From NCBI RefSeq assembly GCF_041146795.1, contig NC_135177.1, forward strand, positions 23,162,560 through 23,226,559: 64,000 nt of DNA, given 5' to 3'. This document shows, in pieces, positions 1 to 18,819 of this stretch. The notes under the pieces are model-generated. The model saw only the letters and a program-made list of their open reading frames with translations. It made no database searches and was not told the origin of the DNA. The position numbers and the translations under genes are program-made. Numbering within the stretch: position 1 is the first letter of the stretch; each line of letters begins with the position of its first letter. The stretch is from Maylandia zebra. Taxonomy: Eukaryota > Chordata > Actinopteri > Cichliformes > Cichlidae.

Positions 1-3000
1 AACTCTGATCAGGAGCTGGAGACGAAACCTGCCGACGCCTGAGTGACTGCTGCTCACCGTCATAACCATTTCCTGTGAGCGAAAGGCATTCAGACATCGT
101 CTAAGAGTTTAAAACAAAACAACAAATACGAGCAGGTAAATCTGATCACCTCCAATGTAATTGTAAATATGAGAGTTTTGTCTCTGTATTTCACCGGCCA
201 TCTCTCTGACGAATGTTAACAGTTTTCCTCTACGATCACATCTAATAGCTGACCGACAACAAATCCAGACTCAAACAAATAAGTGAAACACTTCCTTGTG
301 AGGATAATCTGCGTATCCATGACCTGCTTCCTTGTTGTCCCCTTTCACGGACTTTACTCCCTTTGTAAATGACTGCACATACACTTCCTTATTGGCTTCA
401 ACCTAATGAGTTAGCTTTACCCAGCCAGAAGGGAAAAGCACACTGAAAACAAGGATGTCAGATATTTTGTCTTGAAGTGCTAAAATCATAAATGTCTTTG
501 ACTTTACAGGAGAGGGGAGGAAATTAATGCATTTTAACAGCGGACAGGGATGCCAGGAAATGAAATACAACACGCTGCTGTGTACAACAAAAGCAACAAA
601 AGGTTTTTAATAACAGGATGTCGTTAACAAACATTTACCTAGAGAAAGCACTGCGTCCCAATGCTTTGCAGAGGCTTTAATATGACCTTTATAACAAACT
701 AAATCTTCACAGAGGAAATGCTGAAATGTATTGCACTTTCAACACTGTTACAAATCAGGGAACGTTACAGCCGGCGCAAAAACAAAACCCCCCCCACAAA
801 TAATAACCTCAAGACCATACAGTGCGAACTAACAGTGAGGGAATGGCAATAACTCAATAACATCATGTATTAACTTTCTGCTGAAGTGCACTGAGGAGAT
901 CAAACAGTTTTACATTAATGTTACAGAAATGTTTGTATCACAAAAAATGAAAATATGGCCTCTCTAAAACATCATCGCTGCCTTAAAGAGAATTAACAGT
1001 TGAGACATGCTCAGGGTGTTCCCCACCTCTTGCAGTCAGCTGAGATTGGCTCCTGAATTTATTTTAGGAGCTTTATTGACAATATCCCCCAATCCTAGCT
1101 GTGCTGTTTTCAATGACAAACACTGGCAGCTTATAGAAAATTGTAAGTCTTCACATTAAATGTTTGGTCCCTACCCAGAATGTTACACGATGGCAGTACA
1201 GACATTTTGGCAGTGAACGGACTATTGTTATCATTTACATGGCACACCTTTCCCTGGATACAACAGCATGCAGTGGAGATGCTCCTGATATGATCTAAAC
1301 TGCTTACATCTATAAGCAGAACAGTGAGGGGAACTAATGCAAAAAAGATAAAAGAAAAAAAAGGAATTTAGAGGATTAAAATTTAGGACACAGTAATGTT
1401 TGGCATACAAAAATAACAGAACATACAGTGTGTGCATGTGTGTATATAACATATATATATATACACATATAACATATTACCTAAAACAGTTAATGAGGTC
1501 CTAATTTAATTAGGCAGGAATACAAAAGGTCAATTCTTATCAAACAGACCAAAATAGCTGAACTAATGACACACTCATTAGGTTATCTCCATCATAAAAC
1601 TAGTCATTCATCATTCTAATATAGGCTGTAGCCAGGATCTCAACATGACATGCACCTCGTTTGATTAGAAATACAATTCAAGACTGCTTATACCTCATGA
1701 AATACTATCAAGACCACCATACAGGTGACAGGAGTGGATTACTAGTGCAGCAGGTAATGGTAAGAATCTTTCAGATGTGAATACAAGCACTGAAATCTGG
1801 GTGTTTGCTCCTTTTAGTGCCCTTAACTTAAAAAAACCCCATGCACCACTGGTATTATCCATCACTTCCAGGTGAGGAAACGGCCGTCTTTTTTTCTTTT
1901 TCTTTTTAAAACCACACATTTTCAACATTTTACTTGAAAGATAATTGCAGTAACACACTTATAACAACAACATATGGATACTAAGGGGACTGAAACCACT
2001 CCCATGTCTTACAGACACAGTTAGTAAGTATGAATATTTACCTACGTTAGTTTTGCTACATACAGAAACAGATTTAGTCAATCATCTGTGTCCGAGGTAC
2101 TCGTTGCTCTTATAGTAATAGGTTTAACTGCAAGAGGTAAAGGTAACCTTGTAAGCATTTCACGTTTAGATCTGGAATCGTAGATGGATGCATCTATGCT
2201 CAGTATCTTGTCAACGTGTGGACTGGAGGAGCTGGAGATCGAGTCTCCAGACATTTCTAATACTAGACGACCTACTTTACACCTGGCCCAGCCAGGGTCG
2301 TGGACTCATAGATGGTGGTTGTGTAAGTGAGGAGTGCAAGGAGTCCACCCAGAATCTACCTCTACCACTACTGCAATCCTATACACCTGTTGGTACAATA
2401 TTTTGAAGAACAAGAAAAACAAAGGATGTATGGTACAAATTGTGGTTTGGTTGCATCAGAAAGGCAACCCGGTATAAAAAAAACAAAACACCAATCAGAC
2501 ACCTGCTGTGGTGACCTCTCACGAATAAGGGAGTAGCCAAAAGTAGCTTTCCTTATATGATACTACTACTGGGATCCTGCACTTTCAAAGTCGAGTTCTA
2601 CGCCAGCAAAAAGGGTTTCTCAGATTGATTTCATGTCAAAAAATAATGTTGAAACTGCTAACAGGCTTTATCAAAAGAGAAACAGAAGGAGTTTGTGAAG
2701 TTTAGGCGTTTGTATCCACGTGTGAAAGATTCCTCAGTAATGTTAAGATATCTGCTGCACTGTAACCGTTTACAGACCAGCTGCCACTCACACTCTAAAA
2801 GCCTTCACGGCGCTCGAGGATTCCTCTTCCGCTGTTCACAGCATTTGTATGAATATGTTTATATGAAATGCACTTTTATTTTTGTTTTTTAACTAAACAA
2901 GATTTGAACTTTTCTCTTGGACCTGTGTGAGCTTTCTTGTTAGGAAGATAAGTGTTGGTGAAACCAGCGTTTGAAATTCTGCTCTTGCAGCAACCTCCTC

Positions 3001-3050
3001 CTCCTCTCCCAAAAATGATCTAACCAGTTTTTATTTCCTTGCACCTCCTT
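1..3050. other. 3' flank of mboat7, no gene seen
   Basis: This stretch lies downstream of the mboat7 stop on the minus strand. It probably holds the mboat7 3' UTR and the start of an intergenic region. AATAAA-type signals on the minus strand occur at about 3029-3034 and 2874-2879, so a short UTR is possible; others lie further left. Open frames here are short, lack splice context and resemble nothing I know. A short AT microsatellite sits near 1448-1470. I see no RNA gene or clear transposon. Confidence 0.6.
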
Positions 3051-9566
<6,516 letters not shown>

Positions 9567-9575
9567 TGCTCTGCT

Positions 9576-9576
<1 letters not shown>

Positions 9577-9612
<36 letters not shown>
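9577..9612. repeat. (CA)n at the mboat7 start-exon acceptor
   Basis: A 36-bp AC run on the plus strand, read as (GT)n on the mboat7 strand. It lies only about 6 nt upstream of the acceptor CAG/AGCA (9571/9570) of the exon carrying the start codon, in the place of an ordinary polypyrimidine tract. Confidence 0.9.
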
Positions 9613-9614
<2 letters not shown>

Positions 9615-10743
9615 TTATAATGCAACCCACATGCAAAGTAAAGCATGAGAGAAACACTCCATGCAAATACTCAGAAATAAAGTTTGTGTGCTGAGAGTGA
9701 GGGATATTTCTAAGGGCCGCCACAGTGCAGTGAATTACACAAACAGACCACTGAGGCCAGAGTGGCTAGCAACAGGAAGTCTAAATGTAGGAAAGGAGCC
9801 TAAAGTACACAAGAAATACTACAACCTCCTCTAAACACCATTTGAAGGACAGATTTATTTTCTGCATTTTAGTAACAACAAATCACTTGTGCTTGTGTAA
9901 AATTATCTCGCCAGCAATTATTAGGTTTGCTGAATTTGAACTTCAGCGGTTGTGGTGCCATATGCACTGGTATACTTTGCGTCAGCTCAAAATGTAATCC
10001 TAACAGCCCTTCTAGTCTCCCATAGTTTATATCGAAATTCAGCACAGTAATAGTTTATCCATTTGAATAAAAATGAATAGTTACAAACATTGAGTCCACA
10101 CTTATCCAGCCTGAATCTTTATATCCCAGCTTTTTCATTTTTTATATACTTTTTATATTCTCCACAAATGTGCTGCACAGGAACACACTAGGGTCTAAAA
10201 TAATAATAACGATAAAAAGCCATTTTAACATCATCTGTACACATCCGCGAACCCTTGTGAGAACACAGAGTCGTCTGTAACACCCCTCACATGGTTAGAA
10301 AAAACCAAAGAAAATCTGCTCTACGTGAAGGAGAAATTATCCATGTTAAGGTAACTTCCGGTGACAAGACAAGAAGAGCCCCTTGTGCAAGAGCACACTT
10401 CTCTTTTTATTAGTGTGGAAACCACTGTCGATTATATTCCGGGGTTAAAACGTGGCTGCTGTCAGTTACCATCAGTATGCACACCTTCAACAAGATAGGT
10501 GCAGTGTTGTAGTGAGTAGTAACAGCACTGTGTGTGCGGTGCTGCTTGACTGAATAAACTGGGTTAAAAACACAAGATTACGCATAAAACCCACGTAACG
10601 GGAGTTTAAGCCACGGCTCCACAACCGTTAACAGGCAGGAAGGAGACAGAAAGCAAAACTATCAGTCCACATTAATGTTTCATATTGGATTGAACACCGT
10701 TAGAGCAGTAGACACTGTTACTTACATTTATACAGCGGGATAC

Positions 10744-10815
10744 CTGTCCGTTTGAAGACTGGTAACACACCTAACTAGCCATTCACACTTTAACACCGGA
10801 TCAGTTTTCACTTCC
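10744..10815 (-). promoter_or_regulatory. Putative non-coding first exon and promoter of mboat7
   Basis: The start-codon exon of mboat7 begins at an acceptor (9570), so an upstream exon must exist. The best donor upstream on the minus strand is ACAG/GTATCC with its last exonic base at 10744. It follows a stretch that could be a short 5' UTR beginning near 10800. No TATA box is evident. The position of the transcription start is inferred, not seen. Confidence 0.4.
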
Positions 10816-10892
10816 TGGTTGACGAGCGATGCGTCAGAGATAGATTATACCATTTTTTTAAAATCATATTTTAAATTATATTATTTTATTAG

Positions 10893-10970
10893 CGACAGAA
10901 ATGAAAATGGAAGAAAACGGGGAATAAACAGCCTCGACTGGGGACTCGAACCTGCACCTTTACAGTCAGC
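10893..10970 (-). tRNA. Degenerate tRNA-like sequence (possible GTA anticodon)
   Basis: On the minus strand there is an A-box-like TAGCTCAGTTG and a perfect B box GGTTCGAGTCC with normal tRNA spacing. An anticodon-loop-like CTGTAAA lies between them, which would read GTA (Tyr). The acceptor arms do not pair, the T stem is poor and the D stem is imperfect. A decayed tRNA or a SINE head is therefore more likely than a working tRNA gene. Confidence 0.45.
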
Positions 10971-11804
10971 CTTTTCAACAACTGAGCTAAACAAGCGCTC
11001 GGATTGTACCATTATCACTTTAACGGCAGGGGTGCGGATTGGATGTCAGTCTAAAACGATTCATTTCCATATTATCTGCATTTAACGCTGTGGCTCACTG
11101 TATTTTACTGAAAACTGTCGAGCAATGGACGTGAACCTTGAAATGCATATTTTTATACCCCAGTTAATGGTTGTCATTTCCAAATTGTCCAAATAGACTT
11201 TGAAACATTAAAAGAAGCTTTAGAGTATTTTTTTTTTCAGAAATTAAAAGTACAGTAATTACAGTATGCAGTGTAGTACGGTGTGTGCGATATTGAAAAT
11301 AAAAACAAACCCACAGCTTTGTGTCATTCAGTTACAATAACTCATACTGCGTACTAGCTAGCATGACGGAGTTTCTATACAGCTGGGTAGGTGCTATGAA
11401 GTTACTGATAGTGAACTTTTATTTTATTCACAAGGTTAGTTAGTAGAGAAAAACGGAATCGTCTCGTATTCAGAGAAAATATTACTCAATATTTGGTATT
11501 GAGCTGAATATGAATACAGTTTGTCCCGGACTTCAGCTACAATGAAAAAGACACAAAGCTGGAGTTTTTCTGTGTCTTTACGGTGCACAGCTGCCTCTTC
11601 TTCTCTCATTCTCTCTCCCTCCCTCTCCTGTTGCTACTTCAATCATGAAACTGATCAATGATCAGCTGATCGGCTTTTCTCTCTCGTTTGTTTATCGCCC
11701 ACTTTGCGCCAGAAAGAAGAAACCAGCGGATGTCGCGTTAAACAACAGCATCACATTTAAGCTTGATCAGCTGTTGTTAGAATGTATTTAATATTATTTT
11801 CTTA
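10971..11804. other. Intergenic, no gene seen
   Basis: Low-complexity, AT-rich sequence between the tRNA-like sequence and the fold-back element. It includes a pyrimidine-rich tract near 11590-11635 and palindromic TGATCA clusters near 11650-11675. I recognise no coding exon, RNA gene or transposon terminus. Confidence 0.5.
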
Positions 11805-11821
11805 CGGTGGCCCCTAGAGAC

Positions 11822-12050
11822 AAAGCACGTACAAACTCCAAAACACATGCAAATTCCAAAACACATGCAAATTCCAAAACACGTACAAATTCCAAAACAC
11901 TTGCAAAATCCAAAACACGTACAAATTCCAAAACACTTGCAAAATCCAAAACACGTACAAATTCCAAAACACTTGCAAAATCCAAAACACGTACAAATTC
12001 CAAAACACTTGCAAACTCAAAAACACATGCAAATTCCAAAACACAACGGA
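11822..12050. repeat. 18-bp tandem array, left arm of the fold-back element
   Basis: About 12-13 tandem copies of an 18-bp unit containing TCCAAAACAC, alternating mainly among CGTACAAAT, TTGCAAAAT and ATGCAAAT variants. Because 18 is a multiple of three, the array opens long frames on both strands (for example KTRTNS repeats). These frames are an artefact and not a protein. Confidence 0.95.
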
Positions 12051-14437
12051 AGTGCTCCAGGACGCTAGGGGCAGTGTTGAGCTTTTGTTACCTAGTAACT
12101 ACACAAGCCAGGAAGTACCAATGACCGGATTTGGGGTTTGCAGCCTTAAAGGCCGCATTTTAAGGCCGATTACGTCACAGCGACAAGAGAAGGCTTTCCC
12201 AATTCAAAGGCTGCTCGAAATGCGGCCCTCAAATGCGTCCATAATTTCCCTGAATTTTAAGGATGGGTCGGTGTAGCCTTCATGGCCCAACATATCCCAG
12301 ACTTCATAGTGCGGTGGTGGTGTGGATAATTTTGCCGAAAAAAAAACGGTGGAAGCGGAGCGGAGGAAGTGTAAACTTTCAGAAGTAAGTACTGAATATT
12401 ATGTCACTTATTTATGCGCAAATATTTTTTTAATGAAGAACATTAAACCATTATTGTTGGCCACATGTCGGGAAAGTTATGTGACATTAGTCATGTCTGT
12501 ACTTTCAGAATTAACTTGGTTTTAAAGCCTTTACTTTAAAAAAATATATATAGTCGACCTTAATCTTACAGAGATTGTGATGATTTTGTGGATAATTAAA
12601 GTCAGTCATATATCCACAAACACAACAAGCTGAAAGTCAGTGATGCTGCTCGGTTTGCAGTCCTGAATATCACAGCACAAGCAGGATTCACTGCACTGTT
12701 AATGTTAGCTGTGTTATATTGCTGCCTCTGTTCGGTGGTGTCGAGCCAAACGGACTTTAACGTGTGTTTGAACGAGCTGAAGGTTCACTCGTTAAGCTGA
12801 AAGAAAGATGCTTTAATCACAGGAGTCACACATGTGTGTCCACTGTACCATCTGGGAACTCCTCTTGTTTCGTAATAACACAAACACTAAATCCTCCTTC
12901 TTTTGTGCTGTTTTGTAGCAGTGTATACACCTGAGACTGTCACCTGTCTGTCTGTCCTGCACTCTCTCTGTTTCTTTCTCTCTGATTGTGTAATAAAAAT
13001 ATGAACATGTGTTTATAAGTCACACTTGTGTTTGAATCCTGCAGCTTATCACACATTTGATTTCCATGTGTGACGACTGCAAGTGTCCAGAGTGAGGACA
13101 GACTGAGGGACCCACTGCTGCACATCATCTGTGAGGCTTTGCACCCCTGATGATCCACCAGGACAAACTCAACATTGTGTGAGGAAGAGGAGGAGGAAGA
13201 GCCAGCAGCAGCTGACAGATGGAGAGAATAGACAGACTGTTCCCTGTTTGTGAAGGACTGCTAGAAAAGTTTAAAATAACTAATTGTCTGTCCTGAATCA
13301 GTCTTATTAGGTAATGTTCAAATAATTTTATCATTCCAGTGTTTTCAGTGTGGGAGAAAGTACTCAGGGCCTTCAAGTTACACACTATGAAAGGCAGCAA
13401 CAAGTGTAATATTCAGAAACCTAAAGTATGTATCAGCAGCAGAATGGAGCTAAAAACAAATGTTTGTTTCAGTTCTATGAAGCTTTGAGTATTTTGGATC
13501 AGTAGCACTGCTGTGTTTGTTGCATCATATTGCTGTAATTGTTTATATGCTTTATATATTCTGAGCTAAGTTGATCTATAGTGTTACATCATATTCTGTA
13601 AGGATGTTATGTGTTTGTTTACTTTCTGCCCAGTTTGACCCATTTAGCAGAAGCCAGCCTGTTTAAGGCTCTGATATCTATTCTGTATGACTTAAAGCAG
13701 TTATGACATGGTCTGATTTTCTCACCCAATAAAGGAATATTTCATATATCAGTCTACTCTTCATTTTATCAGAAACAGTTATCACAGCTTGTACATTTTC
13801 TTTTTATAAATATATGTAAGCAATGAGCCAAATTTAGTAATGCCAGCATGAAGGAACAACATTTGTCTCTTATATATGATACACCTATATATGCACTGTC
13901 AAAGATACTTGTCTTTGAGTGAAGATTTAAGGTGATAAGACATATAAATAACTGCAACTTGAATCTGTACTGAAGCTCAGTATTTGACACAGAGTTCATG
14001 TTCACTGCTGTAATAGCTAATAATGATTAATATAATAACTAGAATATTGGCCATATTATATTTACATTACCAAAGTGATATGACTTTAGTCTCATGAACA
14101 ACATCAGCTAATTCTTATTTACTAATTAATCTTGAAATGACTGTTCAGTACAGAAATGAAGCCCAAAAATCATGTTTTACTGTCCTGTGGTCTCAGCCTC
14201 AGATACTTATCAAATCACACAAAGCTCATGTAGAAACAAACAAACAAATGAACAAAATATGTTCTCCCTCATTTCTGTCAAACCAAGTTGTATGACACGT
14301 TTCCAGCGGTTAGTATCACGGTTGCTAGGCAACCTGGGAAGCGCGACGGAGACTAGACCGTCCCATACAGACAAACTTGCCGTTTATTTTGCAAATCGAG
14401 CTCAACACTGCCCCTAGCGTCCTGGAGCACTTCCGTT

Positions 14438-14866
14438 GTGTTTTGGAATTTGCATGTGTTTTTGAGTTTGCAAGTGTTTTGGAATTTGTACGTGTTTTGG
14501 AATTTGTACGTGTTTTGGAATTTGTACGTGTTTTGGATTTTGCAAGTGTTTTGGAGTTTGTACGTGTTTTGGAGTTTGTACGTGTTTTGGAATTTGCATG
14601 TGTTTTTTAGTTTGCAAGTGTTTTGGATTTTGTACGTGTTTTGGAATTTGCATGTGTTTTTTAGTTTGCAAGTGTTTTGGGTTTTGCAAGTGTTTTGGAG
14701 TTTGTACGTGTTTTGGGTTTTGCAAGTGTTTTGGATTTTGCAAGTGTTTTGGAGTTTGTACGTGTTTTGGAGTTTGCGTGTGTTCTTTAGTTTGCAAGTG
14801 TTTTGGAGTTTGCATGTGTTTTGGAATTTGCATGTGTTTTGGAGTTTGTACGTGCTTTGTCTCTAG
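14438..14866. repeat. 18-bp tandem array, right arm of the fold-back element
   Basis: About 23-24 copies of the reverse complement of the same 18-bp unit. It therefore sits in inverted orientation to the array at 11822-12050 and is nearly twice as long. Units with TTTAG in place of GGA recur in blocks, suggesting expansion by segmental duplication inside the array. Confidence 0.95.
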
Positions 14867-14875
14867 GGGCCACCG

Positions 14876-16401
14876 TACATCAGTCACATGATCACATTTA
14901 ACCAATGATCGCCCTTGACGGCAGAACGCGCTGGTTACGAGCCGGGAACGAGCTCACAAAGAGCACGCACATTTTTTGCGGTCCGGAGCTGCAGGAGAAA
15001 CACAAGTTAACTCAGAGACACAGACTTACTATATTTCTTCCATACAGACTGATGCCACAAAACCAGTAAGTAGGTGTACAGCGTACACTGTAGTGTGTAG
15101 CACCCAGGAGTATTATCTTATTACGTACACGTTGGTAAGCTGTCTTGTTGCAACTGACAAACGAGCGTGCTGTGTGTGCAACAGCGCGACAAACATTACC
15201 TGTCCTTTTATTAACTGCACAAGTAGTGCTGGTCATAGCTGCTGGCTACCTGTGTAAGGCTGTCATGGGTCTGTAGCTCTGTCACCGTTTTAGGGAACAT
15301 ATTTAGTTTTAAAGTATTTAGAACATATTTAGTTTTAAAGTAAGTTTCCGGGCTTTTCCTGCCTTTCTGGAGGGATTATATTTCACTAAAAAACGATCTA
15401 ATATTCATGTCCACATAATAATTATTATAATTATAATATATTAAAAAACACACGCTGTATTTTAAAGAACATACATTAAGAAGCAGATTATATTAGATTT
15501 ATATTTTAAATAAGACAAAAGTTGGATTTTACAGCAGTAAAATGATTGTATCTCTACAGTTTAAAAATGTAATAAGCTTTGCCCCTGCACAGAGTGGATA
15601 GTGAAACAAATGGAATCATCATAAATACATTATTTTATATTTATTACTCCCCCTCCTCTTTGCTTTATTATTGTAGCTCTAGTAATAAATAATAATGTAA
15701 GGATTCTGGATCAGCACCATGATGCCCATAGTATATACAGTATTCTGAAGAAGGTCTAAAATGTCACTTTGTGTGTGTGCATGTGTGTGTTTTATTTAGA
15801 TGGATTTTTAAAAAAAATATTACTCATGATATAACATTGTCCAGACATGCCTGGTAAGGACATGAGGAGGAAACAGAGCTGTGTGAGGCTACTAAAGGCA
15901 GTGCTATAACATTTTTCTCTCATCATTTTATTGTAGATTAAGTGCTGGAGTTGTTAGGTGTGGATGATTAAATTATAGTTTATTGCAATAGCAAGTTGTG
16001 CCTTGTTCTCACATAGCAAGTGGAGAGTGATATATGAAAAGATGGGATGGAAGGAAGAAGAGAAGCAAAGAGTGATTCACAGGCAGAGCCTAAGCGCTGT
16101 CACCAATCTTTGCATTTAGTTATTATCTCATGACACTTGTTTAATCAGCTACCATCTCTCCTATGGACTTTTTAATGTCTACAGTCTCAGATCAACACAG
16201 CCCTGCCCTCCAGCACTATCCACAGCAACCCCTCAACAGCAACATTGTACCCATCAGGTAAAACATCGGCTACGTTTGCTTTGCCTTGTTGCCCATATTA
16301 GATTCTTGATGAATGTGCGTTGTTGTTATTCAGCCTGGCTCAATGTGCCCCTTTTTAGCTTTAAGCACCCGCCCCTTTAAACCTCTCTGCACGGCCCTGG
16401 C
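14876..16401. other. Intergenic, one orphan exon-like segment
   Basis: No complete gene is seen. At 16185-16257 on the plus strand a 73-nt segment has a good acceptor (CTACAG before it), a donor (GTAAAA after it) and an open Ser/Thr/Asn-rich frame. No neighbouring exon could be linked to it. The rest is AT-rich with a few TG runs near 15770-15790. Confidence 0.4.
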
Positions 16402-17457
16402 TCAGAGCACTGGGCTGTGCAGTTTGGGATCGCTGTCCCGATGTCTCTTCTTTTTCTTTTTCTTCTTCATTTCCGCAGCTCTGTCTGAATCTCCGTCAGA
16501 ACTTCTACGGGATGACAGAGAACCAATCACATTGTTTAACAAAACCAAGATCTCAAGCTTTACGGCCAGCCTAAGACAGAAAAAGTGACCCATTATCAAT
16601 AAAATGATGAAAATTCTTTCCGTTTTTAAGAAAATATTAATACTGATAGTGAGCTTTAACCCCATATTATTTTCAAAAAAAATCTAGCTTAAAACAAACA
16701 AACACATTTCCTTCTGTTTTCATTAAAGGATCGAGAGAAAGATGGCAATACTCACCCACTCTCACGGTGTCTGTCTTTATCCTTTGATTTCTTCTTTTTC
16801 TTACTCTTTTTGTGTTTTTTAGTGTGGCGGGCCTCAGAGCTGTCGTCCCTGTCTTTGCTGAGAGTCCTCTTGCGATTTTGAACCTCTTTGTCTGGAGAGG
16901 AAAGGCGAGCCCTTGAACTTGTTTGTTTCTGGTGCTGTAGAAGGTGAGAAATTTCCTTCCTTTGAGGAGTAATTTTCTCTCTCTTTGCCATTACTCTTAT
17001 CCTTAATTGTCCAGGAGTCTTTACTATCCTGCAACCACCTCCGACTGCCACGAGACTCCTCTCGGTGGGAGTAACCATATCCCCTTCGCTCATGGTCAAT
17101 GTCCTCTCTTGACCGGTAGCGGTAGTAATGGTTAGAGCACCTGTCGCGATCACGCTCCCGAGGGTGCTGGAAGGTTCGCTCCCGGTGACGATCGGCCTCC
17201 CATTCCCTGTAGTAACGTCCAGAAAGGGGGAAACAATCCCTGTACTGGCGGTGGTGACTGTCTTTGTAGTCCCGTCTGTACCGGTGACGATCATCGTCGC
17301 TTTCTCGTTCGTGACTCCTATCCCTGTAGTGTTTTTCTCTATCTCTGCCAGAGCTAGAGTACAGTCTTTTCCTGTCTCGGGAAGATCATTTTTCATTGCA
17401 ACTAGAACTAGGCTTGGACTGATACTTGGACTGATACTGCTCCTTTAGTATTTAGTC
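16402..17457 (-). pseudogene. usp42: usp42-like pseudogene, 3' part (basic C-terminal region)
   Basis: This is the C-terminal coding region of a ubiquitin-specific protease 42-like copy. A large exon ends at a good donor at 16756 and a last exon runs 16504-16402. The frame is rich in Arg-Asp, His-Arg and Ser-Arg, then reaches KKHKKSKKKKKSKDKDRHR. The last exon adds a KKKKKKKRHRDSD tract and a stop. This order matches the basic tail of vertebrate USP42. The frame has an in-frame TGA at 17388-17386, and no splice acceptor is visible at its upstream edge, where it abuts copia sequence. I infer that it was one exon with the segment ending near 31420 before copia inserted. An unrelated RS-type nuclear protein is a weaker alternative. 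Confidence 0.7.
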
Positions 17458-17492
17458 CTTCAGTCCCTGTTGTTGCACATTTTGCGACAACA

Positions 17493-18012
17493 CTGCCTTT
17501 TTGTCCAGCTTCTTTCTCTGTCTGGAATATGAGCATAGGCAACACAACCAAATACTTTCATATGGCTAATGTCTGGGGTTTTTTTCATACCATCTCTGAT
17601 AGGGTGTTTCGTTCTTTAAAGCAGATGTTGGGAGCTTATTCTGTATGTAAGCTGCAGTAGCAACAGCTTCTGCCCAGAATGTGTTTGGCAACTTTGCATG
17701 TGACAGCATGCTTCTAGCTGATTCCACTAGAGTTCTGTTTTTTCTCTCTGCAACACCATTTTGCTGTGGTGTGTGTGGTACAGTCATTTCATGGTGGATG
17801 CCTTGAGCTTTCAAATATTCTTGAAACTCTTTAGATGTGTATTCCCCACCATTGTCAGTTCTGAGTCTTATTACTCCCTGTCCACATTCATTTGAGAAGG
17901 TTCTTTCAAGCTCTTTGAACTTGCTCAGGACTTCTGTTTTTTCTCTTATGAAATACACTTTACAACATCTGGAGTAGTCATCAATGAAAGTCACAAAGTA
18001 CTTTTTTCCTCC
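17493..18012 (-). pseudogene. copia integrase core, frameshifted
   Basis: An integrase catalytic core with the three acidic positions in place: FIDDYSR (first Asp), RTDNGGEY (second Asp) and QQNGVAERKNR (Glu). The frame begins where the 8.4-kb element interrupts it, continuing the block that ends at 26449. Near 17580 an A/C run shifts the frame, so the following HMKVFGCVAYAHIP block is out of phase and meets a stop. Downstream the element is truncated. Confidence 0.88.
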
Positions 18013-18630
18013 TACCCAGATAGCAAGGAAACATTGAAACAATGTTGAGTCAATATCAGGTGATGTCATTGAATCAACGTTGAAGTGTGACGTTGACCTA
18101 ACGTCACTCTTGCACCCTTTTTTAACGTTGAAACGTCAGGTTTTGATGTTGAATCAATGTTGAAACCTGACATTGATTCAACGTTATATTTTCTAATACT
18201 GTTGACATTGAAACAATGTCAGATTCTGATATTGAAACACTGTTGAGCTATGGTGTTGATTTTCCACCTCTTTCGCACAGTTGCTTTTTATTAAAACAAC
18301 AGTTAAATCATGACTGGAAATCTACCTCTCTTTATAGGTATTTTAACCAATACTAAACTACTGCATGTTTCCATCAATACTTAAACCACCTAAACACATA
18401 ATTGTACTTATTCCTCAAATTGGACACCCTTTAAAAAAAAAACAAAAACCAAATGTCTCACAATGTATCATGTCAATATTAATATCCTAAAATAAGAAAG
18501 CATTGCATGTGATGTAACAGAGAAAAAACTAAACAAAAAAAGGTCAATAGGCATGTTTCGTTTGCTAAATACTTTATTAAAAGACAGTTTCCTATTTACA
18601 TTTATATGTTTCACAGAAGTTTGTAATTTT

Positions 18631-18778
18631 TTACTCTGGGATGGGGATGCATGATGTGCGTCCTGCACCACCCAAACGATCTGGGGCGTATCGGAGCCAT
18701 TTCTGCACTGCTTGTGCAAAGACAAACTCGGACATAGAGTTTGCCCCTAACTGCTGCGTCAGGCCATCTAGGACAAAA

Positions 18779-18819
<41 letters not shown>

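Larger units (their letters stand above)
11805..14875. mobile_element. Fold-back-like DNA element with 18-bp-repeat inverted ends
   Basis: A 3,071-bp element flanked by TA on both sides (11803-11804 and 14876-14877). The left end begins CGGTGGCCCCTAGAGACAAA and the right end is its reverse complement. The inverted arms run inward through arrays of an 18-bp unit (ACGTACAAATTCCAAAAC and variants) to a shared inner block (GGAAGTGCTCCAGGACGCTA). The left arm is about 276 bp and the right about 475 bp, differing mainly in repeat number. The 2.3-kb core has no convincing open frame, so this copy looks non-autonomous. Related copies lie at 28054-28559 and 39405-39699. The TA duplication would fit Tc1/mariner-type integration, but the family is unassigned. 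Confidence 0.8.

Noticed and set aside
11822-12050. Possible CRISPR-like array because of short regular repeats
   Set aside because: The unit is 18 bp with no spacers, the host is a vertebrate, and the array is inside inverted transposon arms.
11794-12124. Long open frames on both strands in the 18-bp arrays (KTRTNS- and FWNLYV-type peptide repeats), also at 14377-14905, 28092-28346 and 39349-39709
   Set aside because: An 18-bp period keeps any frame open; both strands are open at once, and the arrays belong to transposon arms with no promoter or splice context.
12084-14397. A transposase inside the 3-kb fold-back element
   Set aside because: Only short unrelated frames occur; no DDE-type motif was recognised on either strand.
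16752-17396. 214-aa open frame rich in Thr and Gly on the minus strand
   Set aside because: The frame with RS/RD-rich composition and USP42-like lysine tracts is a different phase for most of this stretch; the longer frame only coincides with the real one at its C-terminal lysine-rich end.
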